64,000 nt of DNA from NCBI RefSeq assembly GCF_023343835.1, contig NC_064439.1, positions 23,996,933 to 24,060,932 of the forward strand, in the 5' to 3' direction. Every line of letters starts with the position of its first letter. The first letter of the stretch is position 1. The notes below the pieces were generated by a model that was not told the DNA's origin, searched no databases, and saw only the letters and a list, made by a program, of their open reading frames with translations. This DNA comes from Lagopus muta. Its lineage: Eukaryota; Chordata; Aves; Galliformes; Phasianidae. Shown one piece after another: positions 1 to 11,834 of the stretch. Made by a program: the position numbers and the translations under genes.

Positions 1-690
1 CCTTCAGGTACTGGAAGGCTGCTATAAGGTCACCCCATAGCGTTCTCTTCTCCAGGCTGAAGAGCCCCAGTACTCTCAGCCTGACCCCCTAGGAGAGGTG
101 CTCCAGCTCTCTGATGATCTTTGTTGCCCTCCTCTGGACCTGCTCCAACAGCTCCACGTCCTTCTTGTGCTGGGGGCCCCAGAACTGAACACAGTACTCC
201 AGGTGGGGTCTCATGAGAGCAGAGTGGTGGAGCAGAATCCCTTCCCTTGACGTGCTGGTCATGCTTCTCTTCATGTAACCCAGGTACGGCTGGCCTTCTG
301 GGCTGCAAGCCCGTCAAATCCATTGTTCTCCAGTTTGGCGATTAGGATGTTGTGCTGGGCTGTGCCAAATGCTTTGCACAAGTCCAGGTAGCTGATGTAA
401 GTTGCTCTTCCTTTATCCACTGATACTGTAACTGTAAATCATAAAAGGCCACCAAGTTTGTGGGTCATTATTTGCCCTTAGTGAAGCCATGTTTGTACCA
501 CCAGTCGCCTCATCCTTATTTTCCACGCACATCAGTAGGTCCTTCTGAGGGTTTCTGCTCCATGATCCTGCCAGGGACAGAGGTGAGACTAACCGTCTTG
601 TAGTCTCCTGGATCTTCTTTTTTTTTCCCCCTCTTGAAAATGAGGTCCCCTTCTCCAGTCAGTGGGAATAATATAGCTCTGGTCTCTTTT
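1..690 (-). mobile_element. CR1 LINE fragment, internally deleted
   Basis: Read on the minus strand this is a degraded CR1 reverse-transcriptase region. The 5' part (about 690-330) gives finger/palm remnants in shifting frames, including 'KAFGTAQHNIL' near 378-346. The 3' part (about 274-150) gives the CR1 thumb signature '[13 protein letters not shown]' followed by '[17 protein letters not shown]'. Between them, around 300, the reading jumps from palm motif A to the thumb, so motifs B and C (FADD) are missing: an internal deletion. Frameshifts and stops make it non-functional. It continues beyond base 1. It lies antisense in the last DYNC1I1 intron. The upstream edge near 690 is approximate. 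Confidence 0.85.
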
Positions 691-3600
691 AACCCAAGAT
701 AATATACTTTGGTAGAGCAGGGATTATGTGATCATTTAATTCAAGACTCAGGCAAAAAAAAAAAAAATTACAGGAGTTTTCCATGACTTTTCTCTGACTT
801 CCATATCTCAAGACTAGGATCCTTATGGGAGGTGAATGATGGGATGTGTACCTCCTTCTCTTAACTCTGAATGTTACTGCTGCTTAGGACACCGCCTCTT
901 TCATAGAAAAATGGTTAGGTGTTCTGAAGCACAGCAGATGCTCTTTCTTCTCTTGTAGCCATCGAATTATGCTAAATCTCTCTTCTTTCCAAGGATCTAA
1001 AGAGGTCAGTAGTTGCTGCCATTGGAAATATCACAAGGAGATCCATAGGAGAGGACCACCACAAAATGCCTGGGAAAGGTGCTGAAGTATTGCATGGAAA
1101 TGCTTATGGCTTAAGAATAGTCTATAAACTGATAGTTTAAAGTTTCTTATTTTAAAACTACAAGGTGATCTAGGGAAACAAAAACAGCTGACATTTCACC
1201 GTTGTCATCTCTTTCAAGAATCTTGTGGTTACTCAGTGTTTTGTCTTCTGTAGTCAATACCAAATGCAGCTTGTTGATACACTAATTGAGGGGAGAGAAA
1301 TCTGTTTTATTGTTTGGATATCTGTCTTCCTAGTTAGTTTGGGAGAGTCTGAGCCAACTCTGATATTACAGGCTGAAATGTGGTGTTGTCTACAATTAAA
1401 GATACTTCCCACTTTCTTGCTTTCTTTCTCATAAGCCCTATCAAGTTCTAATCCTTCAGGCTGAAACCAGGCTGAAATGTTCTGAAATTGCTGTTTGCTT
1501 CCAGCACAAGTTCTGTGGGTTGTTTTTTTAAAAAAAACTTTTTTTTTTTTTTGAGAAAGATTAAAGACAGTTGTCATAAAGCAAAATGAATAACATGCTT
1601 AAATCAAGGGAGTCAAGCCTAACTCTTGACATTTCCTATCTTTGAAGTGTTAGGAGTCTGCAGTCATAATGTTCTGTTAACATGCATTTGTGTGTCATGT
1701 ATGTATAATTTACAGACTGCATTTTAGTCTGTTCTCCCGGTAGCCTGGCATCAAGATGACTGCTAGAGACAAAGAGGACCGACTTTAGAGAAGAATTAAT
1801 AGGCATTCAAACACTTGAATTCGTATGTAGAAACTTTATACAGTGCATCTTTTCTCATTACATGTAAGTTATTAAAATAACACCATTGTTTGTTTTGTAT
1901 TTGAAACAGAGTTTACCATTAAATATGAAACAATTTAGCAGCTGCTGTTCTCCTTGGAAGGAAAACTTGAATTTTGCTGAAAATCTGTTCTGTTTCTGTT
2001 AGAAATTAAGCTCTTTTTTTTTTTTTTCCCCCATATAAACTAATATTTTGTCTTTTTACTCTGGCAGTACTAGTTAAATCAGACTCTGGTGAATTGCAAA
2101 GAAATAAATCACAACAGACATTAATCTAGATGAGGGCTAAGTAATTAACTCCATAGAAGCTCGGTGTATACTGTGTCTGTGACACTAGACTAACTGCTGT
2201 GCATAGAATAAATGCAGTATTTAGGCTGCCTATGGGATTCCACCCCTTCAATTAAGTAAACAAATATATATAGAGCTACTCTGGAGTGTATCCTTTGTGG
2301 TCTAAACACTGTATCTTATTAAAATCATCTGCATGCAGTATGTGGGGTTTGAGTTCCTGCCAGTGGTTTCATCCATTGTTAACAGTGATGCTCGGCTCTC
2401 CCAAGAGTTAAATACAGTGGTACCATAGTTATGTGAAAAGGGTGCTCTTGGTTACTTTGGTGGCCATTTCCTTGCACATTACCTCCCACTTTGTTTCCAT
2501 CCATGTGTGTGGCATAGGGTGTTGCCTGGAAAAATATAGGCTTTTTCAGGAAAAAAGAAATCCATATAGGTTGAGAAAAACATCAGAGACATTCTGGAAT
2601 GGATTCTGTGGGGCAAGAGCAGGGCCAGAATAGGTGCGTGCCTGCTGACTTTGTGTGCGTGCCTATCGAGGTTCTTCACATTTACATTATGTATGTTTTC
2701 ACTTCAGTGTCAGTGATAAAATATCTGCTGAACTCTGGAAGATCAATCACTTGTTTAAAGGAGAACTGCTATTCCTGTTTCTGATCTGTAAGCATGATGA
2801 TCCTCATCCTGCAGGTCCTTACGTTTACCCAGAGAGTTAGACTGATCATCTGTCCTGCTTTGCAGAAAAGACCAAGCTACAGCTATTTCAGTAGTTGTAT
2901 CTTACCATCATACAAACATTTTTACCTACAGTGTCATAAATACATCCAGACATGGTTAATCCACTGCACAAAGTGTTCGCAACAGATTTCTTTTCAATCC
3001 AGTGTGTAATTTTAGAGGGTGATATGGATGATACAGGCTGACAAAATTCTGCCTAGGGAAAATGGCAAGAATGATATTCTCCTGAAGCTGCATTTATTTG
3101 ATGGCGCTATTAAAGTGAGAGAATATAAAAATGGTGATAAGCCACACACAGAGATAAATTAGTGTGAATTTTAAGATTTCAGTCATTAAAATTAATTTAC
3201 TCGCTAGAAAACTTGCTGTTTTTCACAAACTCAATATTCTCATGTTTTAATTAGCTAGCTCTTCAAAGAGTGATTAAACAGCCTTTGTCAAAAAATATAA
3301 TAGTAACAGAACATTTCAGAGATGAGAGGAGCATTAATTTTCATATAGTTTTTGTTCTCCTCGTTTAACATAAGATTTTCTTGCTCATGCAGCTTTGCCA
3401 AAGTGGAGACGAGTGAATAGGATTCTCTGTAAGGCCAGCCTTTACCTCCAAAGAGCAGAAAGCATGAATGCAGTGAATGAAGGATACATGTTAATCAGAA
3501 AGCTCCTGATCTCTAGGAGCACAGTGACGAGCTATAAAAACCTGTCATGTAACTTAGGTCAGAAAAGGGTTTTCTAGATGCAAAACCAAGAAAATGAAGC

Positions 3601-5144
3601 ACTGTACTTATATAAAACATTGGAATGGGTCACAGATTTTTGACTTGGGAGCCTCTATCACCCTTGAAGTGTTGCTTGGACCACCGTGCAGGCTCGTCTG
3701 CAAGCGTCTAATTGAAAACAGTGTGTGGCTGCAGACCACATACATTTGGCAGATTGCTCCGAGTCGTGGTGTAACGGTTCATTTTCAGATTCTCCTTTTA
3801 CACCTGTGTTCGCGAAACGTGTGTGTTAGAGGTGATTATAGATCGTTTGGGTTGGAAAAATGCACTCCTCCAAATTAACCCAGGAGTCAGAGACATTGTT
3901 TAGAAAGGTCTTCCCACTGCTATTTTTCCTTTGAGCTATCAGAACTCCAGGTAAAGGTGAAAAAAAAATGTAATTATTAACCTGGTGCTCTGGATTGCAC
4001 AATACTTTCACCCGTAATCAGCACTGCGGTTTGTGAACCGGTATCACAATGACAGGTAAATTGACCGTGAGGTACAGTCATTAAAAAGAAATACAATAGG
4101 TTGAATATGGGCTACTGTGCTCCCTTTGAGGGTTTGGGAAGCTGGCTTCTCCAAAGTGAGGCTGCTGCTCTTGAAATTGCTGTTGCATTTTCCCCTTCTC
4201 AGGAGAGCGCGCAGCCCTCACAGAACAGTGGTGCTGGACAAGAGCATGGAAGGATGAAGGCAGAGAGAGTTGTCCATTCCCATACCAAAGATTTAGAGGC
4301 TCCAGGAAATGCACTCAGCCAGGAATAAAGTGAAATATCCTCAATGAATAATTCATGCCCTGGAAAGTGGTTTTTCAGGGAAACTGAAGCTATACCGAGA
4401 TTTGGACAAATTGAGCTGAAACACTTTCAGCAATAAAAAAGATGGATAGGAGGGGAGTACACTGAAAAACTTGAAATATCTTATTTCAACTTCCTGGATA
4501 TTCAGGGTTGGATTTTTTTTTTGTTTGGTCTAGAAAAAAATATATATATATTTTTAATAGACAAAAATTAAAAGAGAAGATGTTACCAGAAAGTATTTAA
4601 TGATCAGAAAATGAAATTAAATTTATGCTGATCTGTGTCTTTAGGCACTGTATTTCTGTTGTTTTTCTGCTTGCCTGGGGAGCTTAGCACTAGCAAGCAC
4701 AGCTGGCAGTGTCAACAGGTGTCTCTTCTTGAGCACAAATAACCCCTCCCCAAGTTCTGCATTAAGATTTTAAGGGTAGTAATGCTCAGGGAAGTTCCTA
4801 AAAGCACGGTTTCTGTAGAAACATAGGGACATGCAGCTCGTATTTGGATGATGTCTGTTGTAGGGATTGGAAGCTCTGCAATCTGAGGATATCTCTGCCT
4901 TGACAAGAAGGTAGAGAAGGCTGTTCCTGGTGACACCCCTGTTTGTGCTGCTCCCTGTGACTAGCTTGCCTTGGGAGCCTTAGGAAGAGAGAGAACTCCC
5001 ATGTTCTCTTATCAGAATGCAAGTATGCCATCTTCTTGGTCAGTACTAGTTTCAAGGAGAGCACGTTTATGATTCAGGGCTGGAGAACTGGCAGGTAAGT
5101 GATGTGCTTGGCTGGAGCTCAGGTAGCACAGAATGGCCTCAGAA
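691..5144. other. DYNC1I1 last intron, segment without recognised gene
   Basis: AT-rich intronic sequence with several homopolymer runs (T runs near 1540 and 2013, an A run near 755). I searched both strands for dynein intermediate-chain WD-repeat exons and saw none, so the penultimate DYNC1I1 exon should lie before base 1. The short ORFs here have no family signature, start context or splice support. A weak match to the start of a reversed CR1 3' tail near 3836-3860 is too short to call. Confidence 0.6.
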
Positions 5145-5385
5145 GTTTCATATATCCAAAGGTTCCTGCCCTTCCACTCCCTGTAAGGAGCTGTAGGCTC
5201 CCATGAGGCCTCTCCTCTGCCTCTTCTTCTCTGAGCTGAACAAACCAAGAGACCTCAGTCTCTCTTCGTATGCCTTGCTTGCCTAGATCCTGCACTATCT
5301 TCATAACTTCCTTTAGATGATCTTTACTATAAAGTTTTATGTCCTTGTATTGCGGTGCCCAAAACTGTAGACAGTTGCTTCTAAG
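5145..5385 (-). mobile_element. CR1 LINE fragment
   Basis: On the minus strand it encodes the CR1 thumb region in broken frames: 'QFWAPQYKDIKLY' near 5370-5330, then an 'AYEERLRSLGLFS' type block near 5265-5225 in another frame. Both are standard CR1 landmarks ('FWAP.YKKDI' and '[15 protein letters not shown]'). The expected upstream 'RPHLEYC' is interrupted exactly where the 16-bp tandem array starts at 5375, and the first repeat unit overlaps the CR1 sequence. Non-functional remnant in the DYNC1I1 intron. Confidence 0.8.
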
Positions 5386-5498
5386 CATTGTTGCTTCTAA
5401 GCATTGTTGCTTCTAAGCATTGTTGCTTCTAAGCATTGTTGCTTCTAAGCATTGTTGCTTCTAAGCATTGTTGCTTCTAAGCATTGTTGCTTCTAAGC
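5375..5498. repeat. 16-bp minisatellite, 7.75 copies
   Basis: The unit TTGCTTCTAAGCATTG is repeated head to tail without any mismatch. Full copies start at 5375, 5391, 5407, 5423, 5439, 5455 and 5471, and a 12-base partial copy starts at 5487. The first copy coincides with the edge of the CR1 fragment, so the array appears to have expanded from CR1-derived sequence. Perfect identity between copies points to recent expansion and probable length polymorphism. The period is not a multiple of three and no coding role is implied. Confidence 0.97.
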
Positions 5499-8284
5499 CT
5501 GCTATAACTACGTGGCTCTGAAAAGGTGAGTAGAAAAAAATCAACCTTCTGCAGCTGGCCTGTGTGACCCAACCAGATAAATCCCATCAGCTCAACACGT
5601 TATCACCAAAATTGAAGAGGTTGAGATTAAAGTTAGAGACCAGAGGCTTCTGACTTTCCAGAATGCAGCAACCTCTGGCTGTTGGGAAGGAGACAAATGA
5701 GAATGGGGAGATCTCCTTATATACTTGTATAAGCCTTATGTCACTGCATCCCATCATCTCACTTTCTAAGCACTTTTTATTCTATTCTGTCCAGTCAGTG
5801 GTTGCCTTCCTATAGTACCTGTGCGTGTGGCAGACCCAGCGAAGCACAAGCTGGGTAAGGTTCACATGGGTATGATGTTATTCGTCCCTAATAAGATAAC
5901 CTGGTAACTGTAGCACGTCACAAGAATAGTTAGGAGTCACTTGGTGTTACTGTCTGGAACAGAGCCTGAGCTTGGTGAAATTGCCAGTCCACCACTCCAG
6001 TATTTGGCAGTAGCTGTGGCTGCTGCATACTGGTCCTTGTGTGCAGTGCAAGGGGCTGCACTGAGCTCACTTTGCTTAGGAGTCTCAGGTTGCTGGTTGG
6101 GAGGTGCTGCCCAGGGCGTGCTTCCTTTTCAGAAGCTTTACTGACACTTTTTCTCACCAGAATGTGTGTATCTAAAATCATAGTAATGGAGGCGGTGGAC
6201 AAATTAATTCTGAGAGTTTGCATGACATAAATCAGCTTTTGAATATCATCGAGTAGCAGTTTGTGAACTAGTTGAAATGACGAAATGTTATGTGTGTATG
6301 ATGTTTAGTATGTTACAGGTCACTGATCACTTATCAAACAGTTACAGATACCCGTTTCATAGATACTGAAGTGCTTTTGGAAGATATTTCATGGATTTTA
6401 ATTGAGGGTTCTCACAAGATTAGAGTGATAGAAAGAAAATGTTGATTGTTGAGAATGAAAGAACCTCAGATGTCCCAAGTTAAGTGGCTTCACCCAATAA
6501 AAAAATGAATCATCATTTCAGCATCTTGCTAAAATGTTTTCTTGCATTACCTGTAACCAGCTGAGCACACGTAACTTCACAAGCAGGAGCAGGTTTGTGT
6601 GGCTGCATAAACTTGTAGTCACACTTGCAGCCTGAACTCTTTTGATATTTTAAAAGCTGGATAGAAGACTGAACAACTCCTAACATGTGAACAGACAAAG
6701 TTTGGCTTAAGTCACCACGCTGCTTTGGTAATACTGGTTTTCCTCATTAGAATTGCTATCTGATGCAACCTAAATACACTGTGGTATTTAAGCTAAAGTG
6801 GTGTGAGTAATTCAGTTAATTAATTAGCTGCAGGTAGCGCTTACGTTCCCTTGTGAAGGGATCAAAGGAGAACACTAAATAACATTTATTTTCTTGTTCT
6901 GCTCCATAGCAGTCAGTTCATTCAAATAACCTTATGACCCAAATGTTAATATAACTTATTATATTACCTTATGCTTTGGTGAACATTTCCACTCTGCGTA
7001 GTGATTATGACTGCTGGAACTCAACACATGCTGCTTTGGAGTAACTGAAAGTGGACAGAGAAATGGCATATGAGTAAGAAACGCCTAAACAGCTCTAAGT
7101 CCCCATCCTCCTACAAATTTATTTTCTTCCACCCTTGCCCTGGGATTTGCAGTACAGCTACTGCATCAGGAAAGCTGAAATGAGGAGTTTGGTCCACAGA
7201 GGGACACGGGCCTTCAGCATTTATCAGTGTGAGCATGCCCAGCTGAAGGAACTTTAATTGACAGCGACTGGGAGCATTAATTCATACAAGAATTTGGATT
7301 GGAGTTTGTGGATGCTTTTGTTTTTGTTTGTGGTCTTTTGCCTTATAACTTGCGTGGTTCAGCATTAGGGACTTCTTAGAAAGAAGAATAAAAGTCTGTT
7401 TTCCCTTGACTTGACTCTGCATCCCTGAGGGATTTAGATTAGAGAGGTTTGTTCCACTACCAGACTATTAGCAGAACTCTCCCTTTGTTGAAGGCATGAT
7501 GCAGTGTGTGAGATTAAATGAGGTAAAATAAAACGAAGATCTAAGTAATCAGATTGCATGTGGACACTGAATGTTTTCATCTGTGTGCTAACGGTCTTCA
7601 CTTAAATCACTGTTTTGTGATTTGAGGCATTAAAAAAGGCCTGAGTCCTTCTGAAGCTGTTAGTTAGCCATACTGCATATCTACGTTTGCAGGGAGGAGG
7701 TTCAGTTTTCAGTCTGTTGTCATTTGGGCTTTGATTTATTTGTCTGTGGCCGTGCTGTGGTGTAAAGGGAATTAAATTATCGCATTGTAATAAATACATT
7801 CTTTTTTTTTTTCCTTTTGATGTATTATCATCTTGAGCCACTTAATACAATGTAAAGCCATTTGGGATTTAAAGACAACAAGAAATGAGGCTTTATTAAA
7901 TTCACGGAATCCTTTGCCTAATATATTGTTCCACTTTAACGATTTCACTACTCGACATGACTGAGGCTTATTTCATGTTTTCATTCAGTTTGACAAATGA
8001 CAGTGCTATGCACATCATGAGAAAGAAAGTCTTTTAGAACACCAGCAGTGGTAACATAGAATTTGATGCACAGATGGCTTGGGCTTCATCTGTAATGGAA
8101 GGATCTTCACATCGTCTCTCAGCTTACTCTGCAGGCGTTTGTATAGGCATGTGTGTGTGACCAAACCTTTGCTATGGGTGCTTGTGTGTTGGTGAAGTGA
8201 CCTTCATCTTGATGTTAATGTTTCCTTCTGTTTAATGTTCTTCAAAGAACAGAGCTTTCTTTCAACTGAAGGCCACAGCAGATC

Positions 8285-8287
<3 letters not shown>
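5499..8287. other. DYNC1I1 last intron, segment without recognised gene
   Basis: Unique-looking AT-rich intron. No exon, RNA gene or repeat family was recognised. Short ORFs at about 5930-6230 and 7602-7841 lack any family motif and overlap each other on opposite strands, as expected by chance. Confidence 0.6.

Positions 8288-8326
<39 letters not shown>
8288..8326. repeat. (GT)n dinucleotide microsatellite
   Basis: An uninterrupted GT tract of 39 bases that ends directly against the 5'-truncated end of the CR1 element beginning at 8327. Because the tract is read as alternating Cys-Val from a chance ATG (8290), it extends the CR1 reading frame artificially. Length polymorphism is likely. Confidence 0.98.
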
Positions 8327-8330
<4 letters not shown>

Positions 8331-9673
8331 GCCTGTCAGCCTGACATCAGTGCCAGGGAAGGTCATGGCACAAATCCTCCTGGGAGAGATCACACGGCTC
8401 GTGCGCAACGTCCACGGGATCAGGCCCAGCCAGCATGGGTTCATGAAAGGCAGGTCGTGTTTGACCAACCTCATCTCCTTCTATGACTGGGTGACCAGAC
8501 AGGTAGATGAGGGAAAGGCTGTTGATGTAGTCTACCTAGACTTCAGCAAAGCCTTTGACATGGTCTCTCACAGTATCCTTCTGCAGAAACTGGCTGCCCG
8601 TGGCTTGGACGGTTTTACCCTCCGTTGGATGAGGAACTGGCTGGAGGGCCGTGGTCAATGGGTGGTGGTCAATGGAGTGAAGTCTGTTTCAAGTGGTGTC
8701 CCCCAGGGGTCGGTGCTGGAGCCCATCCTGTTTAATATCTTCATTGATGACTTAGATGAAGGGATTGAGTGTACCCTGAGTAAGTTTGCAGATGACACCA
8801 AGCTGGGAGGTGGTGTCGATCTCCCTGAGGGCAGGCAGGCCCTGCAGAGGGATCTGGATAAGCTGGATTGTGGGGCTGAGGTGAATGGGATGAGGTTCAA
8901 CAAGGCCAAGTGTCGGGTCCTGCACTTTGGCCACAACAACCTTATGCAGTGTTACAGGCTTGGGGATGAGTGGTTGGATGACTGTGAAGAGGAAAGGGAC
9001 CTGGGGGTGTTGGTTGATGCTCGGCTGAACATGAGCCAGCAGTGTGCCCAGGTGGCCAAGAGGGCCAATGGCATCCTGGCCTGCATTAGAAATAGTGTGG
9101 CCAGCAGGAGCAGGGAGGTGATCATCCCCCTCTACTCAGCACTGGTGAGGCCGCACCTTGAGTACTGTGTTCAGTTTTGGGCCCCTCACTACAAGAAGGA
9201 CATTGAGGCCCTGGAACGTGTTCAAAGGAGGGCAACAAAACTGGTGAGGGGTCTGGAGCACAAGTCTTATGAGGAGCGGCTGAGGGAGCTGGGAATGTTC
9301 AGCCTGGAGAAGAGGAGGCTCAGGGGAGACCTCATTGCACTCTACAACTTCCTGAAGGGAGGCTGTGGTGCAAAAGGGTCTGGCCTCTTCTCCCAGGCAA
9401 ATAGTAGGACCCGAGGAAATGGCAAGAAGTTATACCAGAGGAGGTTTAGGTTGGACATTAGGAGAAACTTTTTCTCTCAGAGGGTGGTCAGGCACTGGAA
9501 TGGCTGCCCAGGGAGGTGGTGGAGTCGCCGTCCCTGGCAGTGTTCAAGAGGCGCCTGGATGAGGAGCTACGAGATGTGGTTTAGTAGCTTGTGGTACTAA
9601 TAGGAATGGGAGGGTGGTTGGACTGGATGATCTTGCAGGTCGTTTCCAACCTTGCGATTCTGTGATTCAGTGA
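8327..9673 (+). mobile_element. CR1 LINE, 5'-truncated, RT frame nearly intact
   Basis: An open frame of over 400 residues covers the CR1 ORF2 reverse transcriptase from the finger block '[12 protein letters not shown]' through motif A 'YLDFSKAFD' (near 8531), motif B 'GVPQGSVL', motif C 'FADD' (8785-8796) and the thumb block '[13 protein letters not shown]' (near 9150). The upstream endonuclease domain is missing. The frame slips by one base near 9500-9505: before it the product reads 'RHWNG', and the expected '[11 protein letters not shown]' follows only in the next frame and then stops. A conserved glycine after motif B is replaced by glutamate ('SVLEPILF'). The 3' end has the CR1 hallmark 'gattctgtgattcagtga' at 9656-9673. 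It probably cannot mobilise itself. Same strand as DYNC1I1, inside its last intron. Confidence 0.95.
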
Positions 9674-10942
9674 AAGGGATGGCTGGCTCCCATGGTTTGC
9701 TCCTGGAACTGTGGTCTCCATTCCCGAAGTTAAAGAGAAAAATGCAAAAGTGGAAGGTGGAGGTACATTAAGGGCTGGTAGCTTTCACACAGATTTTTTT
9801 GAGTCAAAAAACACAGGTGTTTTTTGGTCTGCAACATCAGTAAATATTGAGCTGTATTATATTCAATATTTCAGTAGGCAAAACAAAGCTACTGTATGCC
9901 TGACCTTCATATAACATGGCTGAGTCATTGGTATGTGTCCTATGTGTGGGAAACTTTAAAACATATGCTAGATCGTTGCCTGTAATATTGGCTGTAGAGG
10001 CAAAACTAGATGCATAGCAGTTGAAAATCTCATTGACTTCATTGAGATACAAGGAGGTATTGCAAATACCCATCCATGCAGTCAACTCTGAACTTGCAGC
10101 AGTGTACACACAGGGTTAACATTAGGCTTTTATGCAAGTTCTTGCCCAAATCGGGCTTCCCAGTTTGTGTAAATCACTTTTGCTCAGTCTCCAGCCATAT
10201 AGACCACTGTAGGGAAGGAAGGGGGTGAGAACGATTTGCTTGTATTCCAGTGTGGACCATCTCAGTTTGTGCTGTCTTCAAGAAATTGCAGTGTTGGATC
10301 CAGCTAGAAATGACTGCTATTTTGTCATATCACTACTGCGTTTTATCAGGAAGTTCCGCTGTGGGTTACAGGCTCCTCTTGAAGCCTGATGTTCAAGAGC
10401 TCTTCACCAGAAACATCAGTGCTATTGAATGGAAACGGATCTTACGAGTCAATTTCAAAACAGATGCTGGCGGGGCAGTTTCCAGTTGGTTTTACGTTCC
10501 CCTTAGAGCACGCTTCCTCATGGTAAATTCCTTAACGTAGAGGAGGGTAACTAAGATAGCAGAATATATTTATTTTAATAAGAGCTTTAATGAACTTCAG
10601 GAACATGGTTTCAGTACAGCATTGTAAAAGCACTGTTACCTTGTACACACTGACCTCGGTCCTGCAAACAATTACTCTTGGCCATGTGTGTGCTGTGAAA
10701 CGCATATGGATGTGTCACAGAGAGCGAGCTTGGGGTAGTTTGGAAAATCAGAAAGGTTAACAGAGGGGTTCTGCGACAATGCTTAAACAAAGCACTCCTC
10801 CCCAGAACCCTGCAGAGAGAGAAGCTTTTCTCTCTGCCACCGGAGCTGGATGGGAGAAGAGTGGCTTTGTGCCGGGATGGGGCAGCGCTGCGGGCCGACA
10901 TGGCCGGCCACGGGCTGTCATCCCTGTGCTGTCTCTCCGCAG
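9674..10942 (+). other. DYNC1I1: 3' end of last DYNC1I1 intron
   Basis: Intronic sequence between the CR1 element and the terminal exon. It ends in a pyrimidine-rich acceptor, 'gtgctgtctctccgcag', at 10926-10942. The last 100 bases become strongly GC-rich and CpG-containing, unlike the AT-rich intron before them. No other exon recognised. Confidence 0.75.
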
Positions 10943-11053
10943 CTGGCGGTGCCGCACAACGACGAATGGACGCGCTTCGCTCGGACCCTGGTGGAGATCC
11001 GCGCCAACCGGGCGGACAGCGAGGAGGAGGGGGCGGTGGAGCTGGCGGCATAG
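10943..11053 (+). CDS. DYNC1I1: DYNC1I1 terminal coding exon (dynein intermediate chain 1 C-terminus)
   Basis: After the acceptor AG at 10941-10942 the exon opens in phase 0 with '[14 protein letters not shown]' and continues through '[13 protein letters not shown]' to a TAG at 11051-11053. That is 36 residues and matches the C-terminus of vertebrate cytoplasmic dynein 1 intermediate chain 1. The paralogue DYNC1I2 differs here, having an Arg where DYNC1I1 has His in 'VPHNDEW' and a different tail. The protein is the WD-repeat scaffold that links dynein heavy chain to light chains and dynactin for retrograde axonal transport; this exon encodes the acidic tail after the last WD repeat. In human and mouse the last DYNC1I1 exon (exon 17) has been reported to act also as a limb enhancer of DLX5/6. 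Upstream exons are outside the window. Confidence 0.95.
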   Translation: MAVPHNDEWTRFARTLVEIRANRADSEEEGAVELAA

Positions 11054-11535
11054 AGGAAGAGGAGGAGCGGCCTTCCCTGCCGACTGTCGTGCTGTGGCTG
11101 CCGATGCCAGCGTGCGTGCCAGTACTGCTCAGAGCATTCCATGCTAATCACACGGCTTTACACGGGGCTGAAAAAATCCAGAGCATTTTCATACTTTATA
11201 TTTCTGTCTGAAAGGTAAGAAAGAAAAGACAAATCAACCCTTTATGGGTTTAGTTGTTGCCTTTTAACTACTTAGTAGCCGTATTTAATGGGTAGGAACC
11301 CCTGGTTAAACTTGTGCTCACATTGCCCTTCTGGCGTAGTCCTATTAAATCCATATGAAGCCAGATATGATTATGTGCAGATGTGGTGTGCTTCACTGTA
11401 TGGGACTGGGCCAAAGGCTTTAGATGTGGTGTTTCACATGGTGACTTACATTATGAATGGATGTACTATACGAAAGTTGCTGCTCCTTATTTATTGCGGT
11501 GTGCTGCATGGAACATATTTATTTGAAAGCATTAA

Positions 11536-11541
11536 AATAAA
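11536..11541 (+). promoter_or_regulatory. DYNC1I1: candidate poly(A) signal AATAAA (proximal, DYNC1I1)
   Basis: Canonical AATAAA about 480 bases after the stop, followed by 'gcatgtgcataatg' and a TG-rich stretch ('gtctgtgtgctgctg') suitable as a downstream element. Confidence 0.55.
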
Positions 11542-11834
11542 CGATCCTAAAGCATGTGCATAATGAGAGAACTGCATTGTCTGTGTGCTGCTGTAGAGGT
11601 TACATTAAAGTCCACGTAACAATTACAGTACATCAGTTGTGCTTAAGATGTAAGATCTATAAAGGTTGGCTTGAGTGGATGGAGTGCGTTTCCTTTCCTC
11701 TTTTTAAGATGCCCATTATTTCTAGGCACTTTAACAATATTTCAAATACAGTTGGTCACTGATACTTGTCATGCAAGTTAACACTAACAGTCTGACAAAG
11801 GGTTGTGGTTCCCGAGTATGACACTAGCGTTGCC

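Noticed and set aside
3836..3890. Reversed CR1 3' tail
   Set aside because: 'gattatagatcgtttgggttggaa' resembles the start of a reversed CR1 tail, but nothing CR1-like follows, so the match is too short.
8290..9600. 436-codon ORF as a host gene
   Set aside because: It is the reverse transcriptase of a CR1 element read through a GT microsatellite; its last 30 or so residues are out of the CR1 frame.
1..10942. Penultimate DYNC1I1 exon within the window
   Set aside because: I looked for the last WD-repeat sequence ending in 'YDVGE' next to a donor site and found no match on the plus strand.
10611..11211. Overlapping ORFs on both strands around the DYNC1I1 exon (minus 10611-11051, plus 10779-11147 and others)
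   Set aside because: They are shadows of a GC-rich stretch with few stops. Only the frame after the 10941 acceptor matches a protein family.
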